DNA of 64,000 bases from Consotaella salsifontis (GCF_900167365.1 NZ_FUXL01000006.1:62001-126000), one strand, 5' to 3'. Shown: positions 45,864 through 55,809, counted from the stretch's first letter. Notes: a model not told the origin generated them from the sequence alone. Numbers and translations: made by a program.

Positions 45864-47241
45864 GCGCGGGCCCGGAAACACTCGCGGCAGGAGCGGCCGG
45901 AGACCAGGCGGCGCGCGCCGATGGCTCGACTGCCGGCTCTCCCACATAGGCGGCGATCGCCGCCGCCTGTCGCAACGTGCGCCAGTAGATGTCTTCCATC
46001 AGGATGTGGCCGAACTCGCCATTGCGGCCGATGCTGATCAAGCCCTCGATTCCAGTGGACTGGGCGAAGCGGCGCCGCGCCTCCTCATAGGCGAGCAGAT
46101 AGACGGGATAGGCCGTCCGCGCGCGCACCACTCCGCCCGAGCCGAGGTAGCGGTCCCGAAGCGTCGGATCGATGGCGCACATGCCTTCGAGGCAGCGAGC
46201 CGCGAGGTCCGCCTCGGACATTGTCCAGATTTCGTCGCCCAGCGAGCAGCCGATATCGGCGGTGATGAGCGTCTTGCCCTCCGGCGCCAGCCACGGCATC
46301 GAATAGGGAGCCTCAGTCAGGCGGAAGAACGGCTTGGAGCGGTCCGGCACCCAGAGCATCGTGTCGGGGAGAAGGTGGCGCCCGGAAAAGCGCAAATTAA
46401 CGAACACCATCGGCCGGTATCGGAATGCCGACAACGTAGAGAGCGCGTTGCTGCCTTCGATGAGTTTGGGCAACACGTCAACCGGCGCGGTGCTGATGGC
46501 CGCCGAAACCGGGATGGTCTCGCCCATCGAGCGAACGGCGACGACGCGGTCATTCTCGACGATGATCTTTTCGACAGGTGAGCGCAGCCGAATGCTCTCG
46601 GCGACCTCAGCGACCGTCGGCTCCAAGAGACGCGAAATGCCGCCTTCCGGGTAAACGTGATAGACGCTGGCGCTTTCCGGCACCTCGTGGGAGTAACCGT
46701 TGCAGACGGCCCGTCCCGTCACGCGAGAAGCCGCCTTGAGATAGAGCGTCTTCAGGACGCCGGCGGAGAGCTTCTCGCCGACTGCGGGCGAAAGCGCCTC
46801 GGCCTTCGCGCCGGACCACGCCTCGGCGAGCGGAATCGCGACCGCCTCGGCCAGAGCATCCCCATAGGTCGAGCGAAACCAATCCTCCGCGTTTTCGATC
46901 TTCCGCCGGGCCAATTTGCCGGCAACGGCACCGGCCAGGAACCTTGGCTCCGCCAGGAGGCCAAAGGGATAAGACCGCGAGCGTTCGCCCACGAGCACCG
47001 CCTCGCCGTAGTGGGGCACCGTGCGGCAGATCGCCTCCGCACCGAGTTCCCGCGCAAGGCGGTTGCTGATGAAGTGGGCGCCAACGTCGTAGGTGAAGCC
47101 GTCAGCGTCCTTGAAGGACGAGGCCATGCCGCCGACGCTCTCCCCCGCCTCGAAAACGATGACCGGAAGCCCGCGCCGGCGCAGCTCCCGCGCCGCCGTC
47201 AATCCCGCAAGACCGGCTCCCAGAACAGCAATAGGCTTCAT
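45817..47241 (-). CDS. FAD-dependent amine oxidoreductase (protoporphyrinogen-oxidase-like)
   Basis: About 474 residues. The N-terminal dinucleotide-binding motif is IAVLGAGLAGLTAARELRRRG, followed by FEAGESVGGMASSF and GFTYDVGAHFI, as in the COG1232 HemY/UDP-galactopyranose-mutase-like group. The C-terminal FAD-contact region has GLISIGRNGEFGHILMEDIYW. The last 40 residues are Ala/Pro/Ser-rich. I start at the ATG read from 47241 with GGGAG upstream. It converges on hemH and overlaps it by 47 bases. Substrate unknown; a haem-pathway or a sugar-nucleotide role are both possible. Confidence 0.75.
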   Translation of the reverse strand: MKPIAVLGAGLAGLTAARELRRRGLPVIVFEAGESVGGMASSFKDADGFTYDVGAHFISNRLARELGAEAICRTVPHYGEAVLVGERSRSYPFGLLAEPRFLAGAVAGKLARRKIENAEDWFRSTYGDALAEAVAIPLAEAWSGAKAEALSPAVGEKLSAGVLKTLYLKAASRVTGRAVCNGYSHEVPESASVYHVYPEGGISRLLEPTVAEVAESIRLRSPVEKIIVENDRVVAVRSMGETIPVSAAISTAPVDVLPKLIEGSNALSTLSAFRYRPMVFVNLRFSGRHLLPDTMLWVPDRSKPFFRLTEAPYSMPWLAPEGKTLITADIGCSLGDEIWTMSEADLAARCLEGMCAIDPTLRDRYLGSGGVVRARTAYPVYLLAYEEARRRFAQSTGIEGLISIGRNGEFGHILMEDIYWRTLRQAAAIAAYVGEPAVEPSARAAWSPAAPAASVSGPALSPPSLSVLDGPSPQ

Positions 47242-47520
47242 CGACCAAGCACTCCCGTCCCGCGTGGAAAGCACGGCCGGCCTCCGCGAAGGCTCATTCG
47301 CACGGAAGCCGGACCGATCCTGCGACGAAGCATCGCACTTCGGCTCTAACGATCAGTGCGAAGAACATTTCAAATTCTATGGAGCATCGCTCTGTGGCGA
47401 ATGGCGTCGCTCGCGCTGCTCGGCCGCTTGTTTCGAGGCCCTCTCCCCCTCATATTTCCGGAGCAAATCAGTCGCGGCCAAAAGAACCGGCGCCGGATCG
47501 TGGAGGCCGGGAAAGAGATC

Positions 47521-48540
47521 ATGCTTACAGCCACAACCACCCTTGTCATCGTCCTGCTCGTCGTAGCGCTGATCATCCTGGTTTCGACCATCAAGATCGT
47601 GCCGCAAGGGTACAACTATACGGTCGAGAACTTCGGCCGCTACACGCGCACGCTCACGCCAGGGCTGAACATCCTCGTCCCGTTCATCGAGCGCATCGGA
47701 CGCAAGATGAATATGATGGAGCAGGTTCTTGATATCCCGACTCAGGAAGTCATCACGAAGGACAACGCATCGGTCGCGGCCGATGGCGTCGCCTTCTATC
47801 AGATCCTCGACGCGCCGGCGGCCGCCTACGAAGTCGCCTCCCTCGACAAGGCCATCCTTAACCTTGTCATGACCAACCTTCGTTCGGTCATGGGATCGAT
47901 GGACCTCGACGATCTCCTGTCGAATCGCGACATGATTTCCGAGCGCATCCTCAAGGTCGCGGACGAGGCGTCCCATAACTGGGGCATCAAGATCACCCGC
48001 ATCGAGATCAAGGATATCAACCCGCCGAAGAATCTCGTCGATGCCATGGCCCGCCAGATGATGGCCGAGCGCGAGAAGCGCGCCGAGATCCTCGAAGCGG
48101 AAGGCGCGAGGAACGCTGAAATTCTTCGCGCCGAAGGCAAGAAGCAGGCTCAGATCCTCGAGGCCGAAGGCAAGCGCGAGGCGGCCTATCGCGAGGCGGA
48201 GGCACGCGAGCGTCTGGCAGAAGCCGAGGCGACCGCCACTCGCCTGGTCTCCGAGGCGATTGCGGCGGGCGACGTCCAGGCCATCAACTACTTCGTCGCG
48301 CAGAAATACACCGAGGCCCTCGGCAAGATCGCCTCCGCCAACAATCAGCGCGTCATCCTGATGCCGCTGGAAGCCTCCTCGTTGGTCGGTTCCATCGCGG
48401 GAATCGCGGAGATCGCTCGCTCGGCTTTCGGCGCGGAGGCGGAAGCTCCCGCTGCGCCAGGCGGCTCCCGCCCGGTTTCCGTCCCTTCGAGCCGCAGCCG
48501 GCGCTCGCCCGGCCCCGTCGGCGATGACGGTAACGCGTGA
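47521..48540 (+). CDS. qmcA: SPFH/stomatin-like membrane protein (QmcA)
   Basis: 339 residues. One hydrophobic span at about 5-27 is followed by the SPFH domain ([47 protein letters not shown]). A long Glu/Ala/Arg coiled coil occupies about 190-260, and the tail is basic. Such proteins form membrane microdomain cages and work with NfeD-like partners; the neighbour is one. I choose ATG 47521 with GGGAAAGAG upstream; an upstream in-frame start would add 55 atypical residues. Its TGA overlaps the next ATG. Confidence 0.92.
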   Translation: MLTATTTLVIVLLVVALIILVSTIKIVPQGYNYTVENFGRYTRTLTPGLNILVPFIERIGRKMNMMEQVLDIPTQEVITKDNASVAADGVAFYQILDAPAAAYEVASLDKAILNLVMTNLRSVMGSMDLDDLLSNRDMISERILKVADEASHNWGIKITRIEIKDINPPKNLVDAMARQMMAEREKRAEILEAEGARNAEILRAEGKKQAQILEAEGKREAAYREAEARERLAEAEATATRLVSEAIAAGDVQAINYFVAQKYTEALGKIASANNQRVILMPLEASSLVGSIAGIAEIARSAFGAEAEAPAAPGGSRPVSVPSSRSRRSPGPVGDDGNA

Positions 48541-49007
48541 TGAGCGAACTTTGGCCCGGCCTCCTCGATTATGGCTGGTGGATCGTCGGCTTGGTGCTCC
48601 TCGCCGTCGAGATCGCCGCGCCGGGCGTCTATCTGATCTTCTTCGGCATTGCGGCGCTGCTGGTCGGAACCAACGTCCTGATCTGGGGCGGCACCGGCTG
48701 GTTCGGTTTCTCCCAGCAGGTTCTGGCGTTCATCGTACTGTCGGCCGTTTGCATCCTGCTCGGCCGGCGCTGGTATGGCGCACGCGAGGAAAACCGGCTT
48801 TCACCTCACCTGAATCATCGCACCGCCCGCCTCGTTGGGCGGCAGGCGAAGCTATCCGAAGCGATCACCAACGGACGCGGGCGCATCGCCATCGAGGACA
48901 GCTGGTGGAGCGTCGAAGGACCGGACATGCCCGCCGGCTCTCGCGTCATGATCGTCGGCGCCGACGGCGCGGTTCTCAAGGTCGAACCGGCGCAGATAAC
49001 CGAATAG
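48540..49007 (+). CDS. NfeD-like membrane protein
   Basis: 155 residues with three hydrophobic segments at about 10-95 (WWIVGLVLLAVEIAAPGVYLI, then FFGIAALLVGTNVLIW and VLAFIVLSAVCILLG). A C-terminal OB-like beta domain follows (LSEAITNGRGRIAIEDSWWSVEGPDMPAGSRVMIVGADGAVLKVE). It is the usual partner of SPFH proteins, here overlapping qmcA by one base (TGATG), so it is translationally coupled. Confidence 0.9.
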   Translation: MSELWPGLLDYGWWIVGLVLLAVEIAAPGVYLIFFGIAALLVGTNVLIWGGTGWFGFSQQVLAFIVLSAVCILLGRRWYGAREENRLSPHLNHRTARLVGRQAKLSEAITNGRGRIAIEDSWWSVEGPDMPAGSRVMIVGADGAVLKVEPAQITE

Positions 49008-49010
49008 ACC

Positions 49011-50000
49011 TCAGGCAACGCCGAGGCGAAGAAGGTCGTGCATGTGAATGATGCCGACCGGCTCCCTGCCACGGGCGACCATGAGGGCGGTAATATTGGC
49101 CGAATTGAGGATTTCCAAGGCCTTCGCCGCCAGCATGTCCGGTTCGATGGTCTTGGGTTGGCGCGTCATCACCACATCGACCGGCTGAGACAGAAGATCG
49201 GGGCCGAGATGACGCCTCAGGTCGCCATCGGTGACGATGCCGGCCAGGAGGCCATCCGCCACCACCGCGACGCAGCCAAACCCCTTGCGCGACATGACGA
49301 CGATGGCTTCGTCCATCATCGTGCCGCTTGCCACCAGCGGCAATTCCTCGCCCGTGTGCATGATGTCGCCGATCTTGGTCAACCGGGCGCCAAGCTGGCC
49401 GCCGGGATGGAACACGCGAAAATCTCCGGGCGTGAACCCCCGCCTTTCCAGAAGGGCGACCGCGAGCGCGTCGCCCAGCGCCAGTTGAAGCGTTGTCGAC
49501 GTGGTCGGGGCGAGGCCATGCGGGCAGGCCTCCGGCGCCTGAGGCAGAAGCAGCAGAACGTCGGCGGCGATCGCCAGCGTCGAGGCTGCACCCGAGGTAA
49601 TAGCGATGAGCGGGATGCCGAAGCGGCGCGTATAGGAAACGATGCCGTGAAGTTCCGCCGTCTCGCCTGACCATGACAGGGCAAGCACGACATCGCCCTT
49701 GGCGATCATGCCGAGATCGCCGTGATTCGCCTCGGAGGAATGGACGAAGAAAGCCGTCGTCCCGGTGGAAGCCAGCGTGGCTGCGATTTTCGCACCGACA
49801 TGACCGCTCTTGCCGACACCCGTGACAATAACCCGGCCGGAAACGGTCGCCATGAGATCGAGGACCTGATCGAAAGGCGCGGCCATCGCTCCGTCCAGAG
49901 CGGCGGCGAGAGCTCTAAGGCCCGCCATTTCGGTTTCGACGGTGCGAATCGCCGAGCTTGAGCCGCTCGACGGAAAGGTTGAGGCGAATGCCGTCATCAT
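49011..50000 (-). CDS. kdsD: Arabinose-5-phosphate isomerase (KdsD/KpsF family)
   Basis: 329 residues. An N-terminal SIS domain (VIVTGVGKSGHVGAKIAATLASTGTTAFFVHSSEANHGDLG) precedes two CBS domains (IGDIMHTGEELPLV and VVADGLLAGIVTDGDLRR). It interconverts ribulose-5-phosphate and arabinose-5-phosphate, the first step to Kdo for lipopolysaccharide or K-antigen. The ATG read from 50000 has CAGGAC five bases upstream; an open frame extends much further upstream but is unlike the family. It converges on nfeD with only three bases between the stops. Confidence 0.93.
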   Translation of the reverse strand: MMTAFASTFPSSGSSSAIRTVETEMAGLRALAAALDGAMAAPFDQVLDLMATVSGRVIVTGVGKSGHVGAKIAATLASTGTTAFFVHSSEANHGDLGMIAKGDVVLALSWSGETAELHGIVSYTRRFGIPLIAITSGAASTLAIAADVLLLLPQAPEACPHGLAPTTSTTLQLALGDALAVALLERRGFTPGDFRVFHPGGQLGARLTKIGDIMHTGEELPLVASGTMMDEAIVVMSRKGFGCVAVVADGLLAGIVTDGDLRRHLGPDLLSQPVDVVMTRQPKTIEPDMLAAKALEILNSANITALMVARGREPVGIIHMHDLLRLGVA

Positions 50001-50180
50001 CTTGTCCTGAAATCCGCGCCGGGGACCGCAGCCGCGCCGGGGCGCTCTCCACCTGCGAGGCGTTATGCCGAATCGCAGTCTGGGATTCAACGTTTTCCCG
50101 GCACCAACGCAAGCCTCGGGCCATCGTCGCCCGTTATCGGTCGTTACATCGTCTGCGCCGCGCCAAGGAAGAAAAGAACG

Positions 50181-51929
50181 ATGCGAGCTTGCGGCCCTGC
50201 TGTGCGCGATTGGGGAGTGGCCGTGGCCGCTTGCCTCGGCGTGGCCGTATCCGCGCAAACAGCGATGGCGCAAGATGCCGATGCAAGCGGCCTGCGCCTT
50301 TCGCAAAACCTCGGCGCCCTGCAAGGCTCGCAAGCCTTCATGCTCGGCCAGCCGCGCAACGCCGACAAGGATGCGGATACTTCCGCTGATGACGCCGCTG
50401 GCGCGACCGACACGGCGGCTCCCGCCCCCCCGCCTGCCAACATGGAAGCGCCAGGCCAAGACACGACTTCGGCCGCGGCAGGAGACGCGGATTCTCCTCC
50501 AGCCGTCCCGCGTTTCGACCTCTTCACCGATTCCGGCGGCCAAACCACCGACGCTGGCGCGCTCAAAGAGACGATCGCGACGGGATCGTCCACCTCCAAG
50601 CCCGCCAAGGCCGGAGGTAAACAGGCGGCCTCCGGCACCATGCCCACCCGTCTTTCGAAAGACGCCGCGGAACCGAAAGAGTTCGACATCCGCCCCAGCG
50701 CCTCAGCGATCCGGGCACCAAGCGAAGCGGCCGATACGGCCGAAGAGGAAGGCATTTGGCGCCGCCAGAACCGGGTGCCGGAACGACTGGACGCAGACCC
50801 CGAGTTGCAGGCCAACCGCCTGCGCCCAAAGCCCGATGAGACGCCCTTCGCCGCCATCGGCCTAAGGGCCGGCAGTTTCATCCTCTACCCAACTGTCGAG
50901 CAAAGCGTCGGCGCATCCTCGAACCTCGCACTCAGTTCCACCGGAAAATCGGGCGCCTTCTCCGACACGCGCATTGACCTCAAAGCCGTTTCGGATTGGT
51001 CGCTGCACGAAGCCGAGATCGATGCCGGCGGCAGCTATCGCCGGAATTTTTCCGGCGAGCTTGTCGACGATCCAACCCTCGACCTAACGGCCCGACTGCG
51101 ACTGGACATCGATCGCCGGACCCAGGCGACGTTGCGCGGCGCCTTCCATTTTGCACCGGACGATCCAAAGATCATAGGAACAGGAGCGGAAACCGTCCGG
51201 CCCGACCTCTACGATTCCAGTGCCTCCGCCGAAATGGAGCGCCTCTTCGGCCGCGCCAGCCTCGCAGGCTCGCTCGGCATCGATCGCCACAGCGAGACGA
51301 AGGATTTCGATCTCAGCCAGGATTACACCACCGCGACGGCGGGCTGGAAAGCCGGCTACCTTGTCTCGCCGGCTCTCCAGCCCATCATTCGGGGGAGCGT
51401 CGGGCGCCGCGTCTTTGATGAAGACAATGAACGCGATTCGATCATTCCGGCACTTCGTGCCGGCCTCGCCTTCGATCGCGGCGAGAAGCTCAAGGGCGAG
51501 GCGACCGTTGGTTATGCCTGGAACATCCCCGATGCGAGCACTGGCGAAACGCGCGGCTCGCCAACGGCAGACGCCGAGATCGACTGGTCGCCGCGCCGCG
51601 GCACCGACGTAACGTTCGCCGCCGCCACGACCTTCTCGCCCAATGACGACGATGTCGGCACCTCGACGCTTTACGAGGGCCGTCTGTCCCTCAGGCATAG
51701 GCTGACGGCGCGCACCGAGCTGAATTCGACCCTTTTGGCCAGCCGCAAAGTGGCCGAACTCCGGGCCGACGAGGAGACGAAATACGCGGCCGAAGGCGGG
51801 TTTCTCTACTGGCTGAACAGAACCCTCGCCTTCACCGGTCTGGTTCGCTACGAAACGCTTCGCTCTGAGACGCCCGAGGAGGACTACTCGGCCACGTCCG
51901 CCCGCATCGGCATCCGGCTCCAGCGATAG
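50181..51929 (+). CDS. Outer-membrane beta-barrel protein with long N-terminal linker
   Basis: 582 residues. A signal peptide ends near TAMAQ (about 31). A 190-residue low-complexity Ala/Asp/Pro/Ser region follows, then alternating-strand sequence from about 225 to the C-terminus (GSFILYPTVEQSVGASSN, SYRRNFSGELVD, ATLRGAFHF and many aromatic-ended strands, closing RIGIRLQR), resembling the BBP2-type barrels of rhizobia. Function is unknown; it could export or anchor a surface polymer, given kdsD and galU on either side. AAGGAAGAAAAG precedes the ATG. Confidence 0.75.
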   Translation: MRACGPAVRDWGVAVAACLGVAVSAQTAMAQDADASGLRLSQNLGALQGSQAFMLGQPRNADKDADTSADDAAGATDTAAPAPPPANMEAPGQDTTSAAAGDADSPPAVPRFDLFTDSGGQTTDAGALKETIATGSSTSKPAKAGGKQAASGTMPTRLSKDAAEPKEFDIRPSASAIRAPSEAADTAEEEGIWRRQNRVPERLDADPELQANRLRPKPDETPFAAIGLRAGSFILYPTVEQSVGASSNLALSSTGKSGAFSDTRIDLKAVSDWSLHEAEIDAGGSYRRNFSGELVDDPTLDLTARLRLDIDRRTQATLRGAFHFAPDDPKIIGTGAETVRPDLYDSSASAEMERLFGRASLAGSLGIDRHSETKDFDLSQDYTTATAGWKAGYLVSPALQPIIRGSVGRRVFDEDNERDSIIPALRAGLAFDRGEKLKGEATVGYAWNIPDASTGETRGSPTADAEIDWSPRRGTDVTFAAATTFSPNDDDVGTSTLYEGRLSLRHRLTARTELNSTLLASRKVAELRADEETKYAAEGGFLYWLNRTLAFTGLVRYETLRSETPEEDYSATSARIGIRLQR

Positions 51930-51937
51930 AATGCCAA

Positions 51938-51963
51938 GGCCGGCGCCATCGCTGGCACCGGCC
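51938..51963. terminator. Hairpin between convergent barrel and galU genes
   Basis: GGCCGG/CCGGCC stem with an inner GCC/GGC and a six-base loop, without a T-run on either side. It is probably a shared, weak terminator. Confidence 0.4.
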
Positions 51964-51996
51964 GTGAAAGATCGTCAGCGCATCGCGCAATCGACG

Positions 51997-52887
51997 TCAG
52001 CGATGATTTGGCTCCACGTTGTTCATAATCTCTTCGAGATCGTGGATGACCCGATCGCGGATATCCTGCCGCCATAGGGCGAAGGCGACGTTCGCCTGGA
52101 TAAACCCTTCCTTGGAGCCGCAGTCGAAGGTGCGCCCAGTAAAGGGGTAGGCGTAGAAATCCTGGTTCTTGGCGAGCTTCAGCATGCCGTCCGTAAGCTG
52201 AATCTCGTTGCCCGCCCCGCGCTCCTGCGTTTCGAGGATCGAGAAGATCTCAGGCTGGAGAATGTAGCGACCCGAGATGATGTAGTTGGACGGCGCATCC
52301 TCGGGAGCAGGCTTCTCCACCATGCCATCGATGCGAAATCCGGAGCCAATGGTCTCGCCCTTGCCGACGATGCCGTACTTGGCGGTGTCCTTGGGATCGC
52401 ATTCCTCGACGGAGATGATGTTGCCACCGGTCTGCTCGTAGAGTTCGACCATGTTGGCGAGGCAGCTGCGCGTGTCCTGCATGATCATGTCCGGCAGTAG
52501 CAGGGCGAAGGGCTCGTTGCCGACGAGATCGCGCGCGCACCAAACGGCGTGGCCGAGGCCGAGCGGCGCTTGCTGGCGGGTGAAGCTGGCGGTGCCGGGA
52601 CGCGGCTGGAGCTCGTCCAGAACCGTGAGCTCCGTCATCTTCCCGCGTTCCGCCAGCGTGTTCGATAGCTCGACCTGGATGTCGAAATAATCCTCGATGA
52701 CACCCTTGTTGCGCCCGGTGACGAAGATGAGATGCTCGATGCCGGCCTCTCGTGCCTCGTCCACCACATATTGGATGACCGGCCGGTCGACGACCGTCAG
52801 CATCTCCTTCGGGATGGCCTTGGTCGCCGGCAGAAACCGCGTTCCGAGACCCGCCACGGGGAAGACCGCCTTCCGCACCTTTTTCAT
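51997..52887 (-). CDS. galU: UTP-glucose-1-phosphate uridylyltransferase
   Basis: A 296-residue nucleotidyltransferase that makes UDP-glucose, precursor of exopolysaccharide, LPS sugars and other glycans. The nucleotide loop is [48 protein letters not shown] and FALLLPDMI follow. I start at the ATG read from 52887 (MKKVRKAVF) with AGGAG ten bases upstream; the longer open frame adds 32 atypical residues. It converges on the barrel gene and is divergent from the transglycosylase gene. Confidence 0.95.
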   Translation of the reverse strand: MKKVRKAVFPVAGLGTRFLPATKAIPKEMLTVVDRPVIQYVVDEAREAGIEHLIFVTGRNKGVIEDYFDIQVELSNTLAERGKMTELTVLDELQPRPGTASFTRQQAPLGLGHAVWCARDLVGNEPFALLLPDMIMQDTRSCLANMVELYEQTGGNIISVEECDPKDTAKYGIVGKGETIGSGFRIDGMVEKPAPEDAPSNYIISGRYILQPEIFSILETQERGAGNEIQLTDGMLKLAKNQDFYAYPFTGRTFDCGSKEGFIQANVAFALWRQDIRDRVIHDLEEIMNNVEPNHR

Positions 52888-52961
52888 CTGTCGCTCACTC
52901 CTAGGTTTATGCGCCCGGCCAACGACCGCCCTCGCCGATGGAACTTGCCGGCATGCCGCGC

Positions 52962-52985
52962 TTTTGCCGCGAAATAGCGGCAAAA
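52962..52985. promoter_or_regulatory. Perfect palindrome between galU and mltB-like genes
   Basis: TTTTGCCGC-GAAATA-GCGGCAAAA, nine perfect base pairs. It looks like a terminator in either direction but lies between divergent start codons, so it is either an operator or a leader hairpin of galU. Confidence 0.45.
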
Positions 52986-53105
52986 TCCGTTTTGGCCATG
53001 GTAGTGCCGCACAACCGGTCCGTCATCGTGGTGAAGAAAGTTTTAAGTTCCTCTGGTTAACGTTAGCCGCTCAGCGCGACCTTTCCTTGTATGAGGACGA
53101 GATCC

Positions 53106-54338
53106 ATGCATCGAGCTTTTTCAAAACACCTTTCCTGGATCATGGCGGCGGGCGTCGCCGCGGTGATCGCTGTGGCGCCCACGCGCCCGGCTTTTGCGGA
53201 CGCGGCATTCCGTCGTTGGATCAATGACTTCCAGTCCGTGGCTGCGAACCAGGGCGTCAATCCCAGTGTCTACAAGGCCGCTTTCGCCGGCGTATCCGAC
53301 CCCGATCCCGACGTTATCGCCAAGGCGCGTTTCCAGCCCGAGTTCCAGGATACGGTGTGGGATTATCTCGACAACCGCGTCAACGAGGAATCCATCGCCA
53401 AGGGTCAGGCGATGCGCCGGGAATGGAAACCCTGGCTCGACCGTATCGAGAGGGCCTATGGCGTCGACCGCGACATCCTGCTCGCGATCTGGTCGATGGA
53501 ATCGAACTACGGCCGCATTCTCAAGCGCGACGACGTGATGAAGAGCATCCCGCGTTCGCTGGCGACGCTGGCCTATGCAGACCGGAAGCGCTCCAAGTTC
53601 GCTCGCCAGCAGCTCGTCGCCGCCCTCAAGATCGTGCAGGCGGGGCACGTCGCCCCGAGCGGGCTCACCGGCTCGTGGGCCGGTGCCATGGGCCATACCC
53701 AATTCATTCCCACGAGCTATCGCGCCTTTGCCGTCGATATGGACGGGGACGGCCATCCCAATATCTGGACCTCGGTTCCCGACGCACTGGCGTCGGCGGC
53801 CAACCTGCTGAAGAAGAACGGCTGGCAGACCGGCCGGACGTGGGGCTACGAGGTGTTCGTGCCGTCGGAGGCCACCGCGGCCAAGTATCGGCGCGCCAAC
53901 AAGACGATCGGCGAGTGGGCGAAGCTCGGCTTCCGGCGCGCCAACGGCCGCGATTTCCCCTTCGCATCGGATCGGGCAAACCTGGTCCTGCCGGCGGGGC
54001 CTGGCGGCCCAGCCTTCCTGATGACCAAGAACTTCTTCGTCCTCAAGCGTTACAACAACGCCGACAAATATGCCCTTGCCGTCGGGCACCTTGCGGACCA
54101 GATCGGCGGCTATGGTCCTCTTTTCGCCGAATGGCCGCGCGGCTATACCCCGCTGTCGGTCAAGGAGCGTTACGAACTCCAGAAGCGGCTGAGCCAGTCC
54201 GGCCACTATGACGGCAAGATCGATGGAAAGATCGGGTCGGGCTCCAAGGCTGCTATCTTCGCTTATCAGCGCGAAGAGGGAATGGCGGCTGACGGCAACG
54301 CCTCCAAGGCGCTGCTGGAGAGCCTGCGAGGAGATTAG
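53106..54338 (+). CDS. MltB-type lytic murein transglycosylase with peptidoglycan-binding domain
   Basis: 410 residues. A signal peptide is followed by a soluble transglycosylase domain (about 35-330) with catalytic Glu132 in IWSMESNYGR and GAMGHTQFIPTSY. The C-terminal PGB_1 domain is at about 345-408 (RYELQKRLSQSGHYDGKIDG, KAAIFAYQREEGM). It cleaves the glycan strands of peptidoglycan with 1,6-anhydro product formation. GAGGACGAG precedes the ATG at 53106; an ATG at 53091 is in frame. The next gene starts five bases after its stop. Confidence 0.9.
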   Translation: MHRAFSKHLSWIMAAGVAAVIAVAPTRPAFADAAFRRWINDFQSVAANQGVNPSVYKAAFAGVSDPDPDVIAKARFQPEFQDTVWDYLDNRVNEESIAKGQAMRREWKPWLDRIERAYGVDRDILLAIWSMESNYGRILKRDDVMKSIPRSLATLAYADRKRSKFARQQLVAALKIVQAGHVAPSGLTGSWAGAMGHTQFIPTSYRAFAVDMDGDGHPNIWTSVPDALASAANLLKKNGWQTGRTWGYEVFVPSEATAAKYRRANKTIGEWAKLGFRRANGRDFPFASDRANLVLPAGPGGPAFLMTKNFFVLKRYNNADKYALAVGHLADQIGGYGPLFAEWPRGYTPLSVKERYELQKRLSQSGHYDGKIDGKIGSGSKAAIFAYQREEGMAADGNASKALLESLRGD

Positions 54339-54343
54339 GCGAA

Positions 54344-55768
54344 ATGATTCAACGGCAGGACTCAAAGAGCGGCGCGCGCGGTCGCCGGCTTTGGCGGAGC
54401 CTCACCCCTTTTTCCTGCCTGTTGATCCTGATCTTCCTGGCTCCCTGCTTCGGCGGCGCGGCTCTCGCTCAGGAGCGGCCGCGCACCATTCTCGACATGC
54501 TGTTCGGGGGGCAGGTCAAGTCGTCGCCGCCGCCAGAAACCCGGCGCGCGCCCGCAAGAAAGACTCGGAAGTCATCGCCTCCTCGACGTAGCTCAACGTC
54601 GTCGCCGAAGCCGACCTCATCAAGTGGCAGTTCGGCCGCCGCGCAGCCCCCCGCTGCTGTCGAGAAAAGCGCCGATGCACAGACCGTCCTCGTCCTCGGC
54701 GATTTCATGGCCGACGGTCTGGCGGACGGGCTATCGAAGGTCTTCGCCGACAATCCCAATATCAAGGTCGAATCGCACATCAGCGGCTCTTCAGGCTTGG
54801 TGCGCGACGATCACTATGACTGGCCCGCTTCCGTTGGGCCAATCCTCGACGAGGAGAAGCCGAGCGTCGCAGTCGTGATGATCGGCTCGAACGACCGCCA
54901 GTCGATCATGCTGCCGTCCGGCTCGCTCTCGCTCCGCACCGAGGCCTGGACCGACGAATATCGAAAACGCGCCACCGCTCTCGCCGAAGCCATCAGTTCC
55001 AAAGGGGTTCCCCTGGTCTGGGTCGGCGTTCCCGCATTCAAGTTCGAGCGCATGAGCGAGGACATGGTGTTCTTCAACGGCATCTACGGCCAGGCTGCAG
55101 CGAACGTGGGCGGCGAGTTCGTGGATGTCTGGGACGGTTTTGTCGACGCGGATGGCGCCTTCGTCTTCGACGGCCCGGATCTTTCAGGCCAACCGGCGCG
55201 GCTGCGCAATTCCGACGGCATAACGCTGACGAATGCCGGCAAGGAGAAGCTTGCCTTTTTTGCCGAAAAGGCGGTGCTGAAGCATCTGGACACGTCGGCG
55301 ACGCCATCCTCGTCTGTCGCGCTCGCTCCCGACGCGCTGTCGACCATGCGCCTGCCTCCCCTCGCCAGCGCGGCCAACGCGACGTCGAAGCCATCGGTCG
55401 CATTCAACGACCCCGCGCTGGACGGTGGCGACGAACTCCTGGGCGGCACGCGGCCCGCCGCACTGTCCCTTGAGCCATCACCTCGGGATCGCCTGGTGGT
55501 CCTCGGCAGCCCCGTGGAAGGCATCGAGGGGCGCGCGGACAACTTTTCCTGGAACGCCAAGGAAGGCGCTGTTGCGCCTCCGACGCCGGCGGCGTCGATC
55601 GTGGCGCGCGGTTCGGTCGGACTCGACGATCTTAGCCGCCATGAAGAGCCAAAGCCGATGCCGTCTCTGGATGAAGCGATCGTGGAAGACTGGGCCAACC
55701 AGGCGAAAGATGGTGATCAAAGCCTCCAGGGTCCGCAGGCGCCGCCATCAGAGCCCGGGAAGAACTGA
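54344..55768 (+). CDS. SGNH/DUF459-like protein lacking catalytic Ser and His
   Basis: 474 residues. An N-terminal signal anchor or signal peptide (about 20-42) and a Ser/Pro-rich linker precede an SGNH-fold domain (about 110-315). Block I reads VLVLGDFMADGL with Phe121 where the nucleophile Ser should be, block III GSND at 181-184 is kept, and block V reads SDGITLTNAG with Thr294 where the catalytic His should be. It is therefore probably not an ordinary esterase. The last 150 residues are low complexity. The five-base gap to the MltB-type gene suggests joint work on the cell wall. Confidence 0.75.
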   Translation: MIQRQDSKSGARGRRLWRSLTPFSCLLILIFLAPCFGGAALAQERPRTILDMLFGGQVKSSPPPETRRAPARKTRKSSPPRRSSTSSPKPTSSSGSSAAAQPPAAVEKSADAQTVLVLGDFMADGLADGLSKVFADNPNIKVESHISGSSGLVRDDHYDWPASVGPILDEEKPSVAVVMIGSNDRQSIMLPSGSLSLRTEAWTDEYRKRATALAEAISSKGVPLVWVGVPAFKFERMSEDMVFFNGIYGQAAANVGGEFVDVWDGFVDADGAFVFDGPDLSGQPARLRNSDGITLTNAGKEKLAFFAEKAVLKHLDTSATPSSSVALAPDALSTMRLPPLASAANATSKPSVAFNDPALDGGDELLGGTRPAALSLEPSPRDRLVVLGSPVEGIEGRADNFSWNAKEGAVAPPTPAASIVARGSVGLDDLSRHEEPKPMPSLDEAIVEDWANQAKDGDQSLQGPQAPPSEPGKN

Positions 55769-55809
55769 TCCCGAAATAAGCAGCCGCCTGCCGTCAAGGT
55801 TCTTCGAAT

